Source: Chryseobacterium oranimense
GTDB taxonomy: Bacteria > Bacteroidota > Bacteroidia > Flavobacteriales > Weeksellaceae
Direction: 5' to 3'
DNA length: 64,000 nt
Assembly: GCF_900129755.1 (NCBI RefSeq)
Contig: NZ_FQWT01000001.1
Span: 496,001 to 560,000 of the forward strand
Positions within the stretch are counted from its first letter, which is position 1. The number at the start of each line of letters is the position of its first letter. The notes beneath the pieces were generated by a model that was not told the DNA's origin, did not search any database, and saw only the letters and a list, made by a program, of their open reading frames with translations. Made by a program: the position numbers and the translations under genes. Shown one piece after another: positions 62,676 to 64,000 of this stretch.

Positions 62676-63365
62676 TTAATGCTTAAGCATATCCTGAGCA
62701 TACTGGATTCCCAATCCGTAAGCACCACCATATTTTTTCATTAAATCGTTAACCGGTTTGTAGGTTTCTTTTCTTGACCAGTCTCTCTGTAATTCAAGAA
62801 CATACTGAACAGAGGTAATAGGATGCACCCCAGCCTGAACCATTCTTGTAACTGCCTGGTCGTGAGCTTCTTTTGAAATATCACCTGAAGCATCTGTGAT
62901 GACATACACTTCATACCCTTCATCGATGGCGGATAAAGCCGGTCCTACAACACAAACACTTGTCCACAGACCCGCAAGAACCAGTTTCTTTTTGTTTTTC
63001 CCTGTAATGGCTTTGTGAGCGTTCAGATCTTCCCAGGTGTTCATTGTGGTTCTGTCCACATATCCGCTTGTTGCTTCAGGATACACTTCAGAAATTTCAG
63101 GGAAAACAGGCCCTGCGAAAGATTTTTCTGCAACTGTTGTTACCACTGTCGGGATATTAAAGATTTTTGAACCTCCGGAAATTAGGGCTACATTGTTTCT
63201 CAGCTCTTCCATGCTGATGCTTTTTGTAGCGAATGCCATCTGCCCTTCGTGGTCAATTAAAACCAAAGCATGGTTAGTTGGGTCCAACATTAATTTTCCA
63301 GGTTTCTGAGCGAATGCTGTTACTGATAATACTACTGTTGCGAATGTTAAGATTAGTTTTTTCAT
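62676..63365 (-). CDS. Secreted isochorismatase-family hydrolase (YcaC-like)
   Basis: A 229-aa protein with a signal peptide ending TAFAQ. The cysteine-hydrolase triad is visible: Asp38 (LVLIDHEGQ), Lys about 127 (NKKKLVLAG) and Cys138 (GLWTSVCVVGPALSAIDEGYEV). YcaC-like enzymes are normally cytosolic; export is unusual. It is the first gene of the minus-strand set down to the porin, so its promoter (63449-63483) probably drives them. Confidence 0.88.
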   Translation of the reverse strand: MKKLILTFATVVLSVTAFAQKPGKLMLDPTNHALVLIDHEGQMAFATKSISMEELRNNVALISGGSKIFNIPTVVTTVAEKSFAGPVFPEISEVYPEATSGYVDRTTMNTWEDLNAHKAITGKNKKKLVLAGLWTSVCVVGPALSAIDEGYEVYVITDASGDISKEAHDQAVTRMVQAGVHPITSVQYVLELQRDWSRKETYKPVNDLMKKYGGAYGLGIQYAQDMLKH

Positions 63366-63448
63366 AATGTTTAATTTTTAAATGTTGTTTATTATAATGT
63401 TGTTCTAAATTTTAAATCTTACCTGGTATTTGTTTGATTTTGATATGA

Positions 63449-63483
63449 CAAATTTAGGACGGTCAGAAAGCCTGCACATTTAA
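63449..63483 (-). promoter_or_regulatory. Promoter of the isochorismatase-type operon
   Basis: On the minus strand GTTAAATG (63483-63476), a 20-bp spacer, then TAAATTTG (63456-63449), which matches the -7 consensus. The same pair with the same spacing is found at 63793-63827. The leader to the start codon is about 80 bp. Confidence 0.5.
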
Positions 63484-63653
63484 CTAGTTTAATAAATTAA
63501 TTTTCATGAAAAAAAATTTAGTTTATTTTTATCAGATATCTTTTTTAAGTTAGTATTATTAATCTGAAAGCAGAATTAAATTAATTTAAAACAATGAATA
63601 TCAATATATTACTAACACACAATACAATAACTAACAGTAGAATTCAGACAAAA

Positions 63654-63690
63654 AAAACAGGCTTGAATTATAAAAATTCAAGCCTGTTTT
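63654..63690. terminator. Strong terminator, likely 3' end of a small RNA
   Basis: A perfect 16-bp stem (AAAACAGGCTTGAATT with its complement), 5-nt loop, and on the minus strand a run of T (TTTTTTTG). No protein gene ends just before it on the minus strand except the cut gene at 63853, more than 160 bp away. Confidence 0.8.
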
Positions 63691-63788
63691 CACAAATATA
63701 TCACTCAACAATGAATGAGTGTTTAATTTTTTTATTGTAATAAGATCATTGATTCCTGAAGTACTTTTTTATTTTTCAGGTGAATGAT
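63654..63788 (-). ncRNA. Candidate small RNA of about 130 nt
   Basis: A minus-strand promoter-like pair (TAAATTTG at 63800-63793, GTTAAATG 20 bp upstream) is followed after about 100 bp by the terminator at 63654-63690. The stretch between holds no useful open frame, only a five-codon one, and one more hairpin (CACTCA/TGAGTG, 63702-63721). The promoter copies the one before the isochorismatase-type operon. A small RNA co-regulated with that operon fits, but a decayed short gene is possible. Confidence 0.4.
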
Positions 63789-63792
63789 ATGA

Positions 63793-63827
63793 CAAATTTA
63801 TGACTATAAATCTTACCGGACATTTAA
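63793..63827 (-). promoter_or_regulatory. Duplicated promoter before the candidate small RNA
   Basis: TAAATTTG on the minus strand (63800-63793) with GTTAAATG 20 bp upstream and TTTATTAA further on. The block of about 65 bp matches 63441-63506 at many positions, including the TTGTCATATCA word right after the -7 box. Confidence 0.45.
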
Positions 63828-63852
63828 CCAGATTAATAAATCAGTTTCAACA

Positions 63853-64000
63853 TCAGGCGCCAGCCTCTTTATCCGTAAAAAGCTGAACTCCGTTTCTCTT
63901 TTCAATTAACTGAAGCGGATACATCTCAGGATTATACTCTCCGTTCAAAACTTCATTTAAAGCATGCTTTTTAGAGGTCCCGAATGTAATAATCAGGATA
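63853..64000 (-). CDS. 6-phosphogluconolactonase-like protein, C-terminal part (cut by right edge)
   Basis: The last 48 codons of a gene entering from the right. The residues ILIITFGTSKKHALNEVLNG followed by EYNPEMYPLQLIEKRNGVQLFTDKEAGA resemble the C-terminus of the SOL/DevB 6-phosphogluconolactonase or glucosamine-6-phosphate deaminase fold, where a similar stretch (KA..L..VL.G.YNP..P.QLI) forms the last helix and strand. The former is more likely because of the EYNPE..PLQLI spacing. Only the end is visible, so the call is tentative. Confidence 0.5.
   Translation of the reverse strand, partial: ILIITFGTSKKHALNEVLNGEYNPEMYPLQLIEKRNGVQLFTDKEAGA

Overview
The window comes from a Bacteroidota chromosome, most likely a Chryseobacterium-like member of the Weeksellaceae/Flavobacteriaceae. 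The evidence is the low G+C, signal peptides ending in A-Q, TonB-dependent uptake, class-specific TAnnTTTG promoter elements, a zeaxanthin-type carotenoid operon, DUF4870/XRE and grasp-with-spasm genes. No rRNA or tRNA gene, CRISPR array or intact insertion sequence was seen. Two genes are cut by the window edges (a histidine kinase on the left, a probable 6-phosphogluconolactonase on the right).

Layout. (1) 0-10.2 kb: a cut histidine kinase, a decayed IS transposase, then a minus-strand gene set that reads as a chaperone-usher-like surface fibre system: five tandem pilin-like paralogues plus the stump of a sixth, a PapD-like chaperone, a 933-aa usher-like barrel, and a two-domain tip protein whose C-terminal domain matches the pilins. 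(2) 10.8-15.5 kb: an AraC regulator, a secreted beta-helix and a LamG-like protein, a serine hydrolase, and an XRE-DUF4870 membrane regulator. (3) 15.6-18.8 kb: a grasp-with-spasm RiPP cluster with a 58-aa precursor gene, ATP-grasp ligase, SPASM protein, a 62-aa protein and a divergent XRE regulator. (4) 18.9-23.8 kb: a Crp/Fnr regulator and a sulfane-sulfur operon (TauE, persulfide dioxygenase-rhodanese, two half-size YeeE proteins), then a VIT-family transporter. (5) 24-34.5 kb: a glycan-use locus with two GH3 enzymes, two esterases, an orphan TonB-dependent receptor and a NUDIX-type AraR-like regulator. (6) 34.5-38.1 kb: HxlR with a divergent SDR and NTF2-like pair, then a serine hydrolase with TPRs. 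(7) 38.2-44.9 kb: a seven-gene carotenoid/photolyase block with a MarR gene at each end. (8) 45.3-56.9 kb: a stress-type four-helix protein, an outer-membrane barrel, YaiO, and a convergent set with a glycosyltransferase/LTA-synthase-like fusion, a HEAT protein, a single REC protein and a 1301-aa hybrid kinase; this looks like a regulated envelope-polysaccharide system. (9) 57.1-64 kb: PhzF, then minus-strand M17-N protein, alginate-export-type porin, DoxX, a frameshifted amidohydrolase and a secreted isochorismatase-type hydrolase, followed by a candidate small RNA and the cut sugar-phosphate gene.

The strongest candidates for little-described biology are the Bacteroidota chaperone-usher-like fibre with its repeated pilin cassettes, the GT2/LTA-synthase fusion with its regulatory genes, and the RiPP cluster. 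All function calls rest on motif reading and general family knowledge; no database search was possible.
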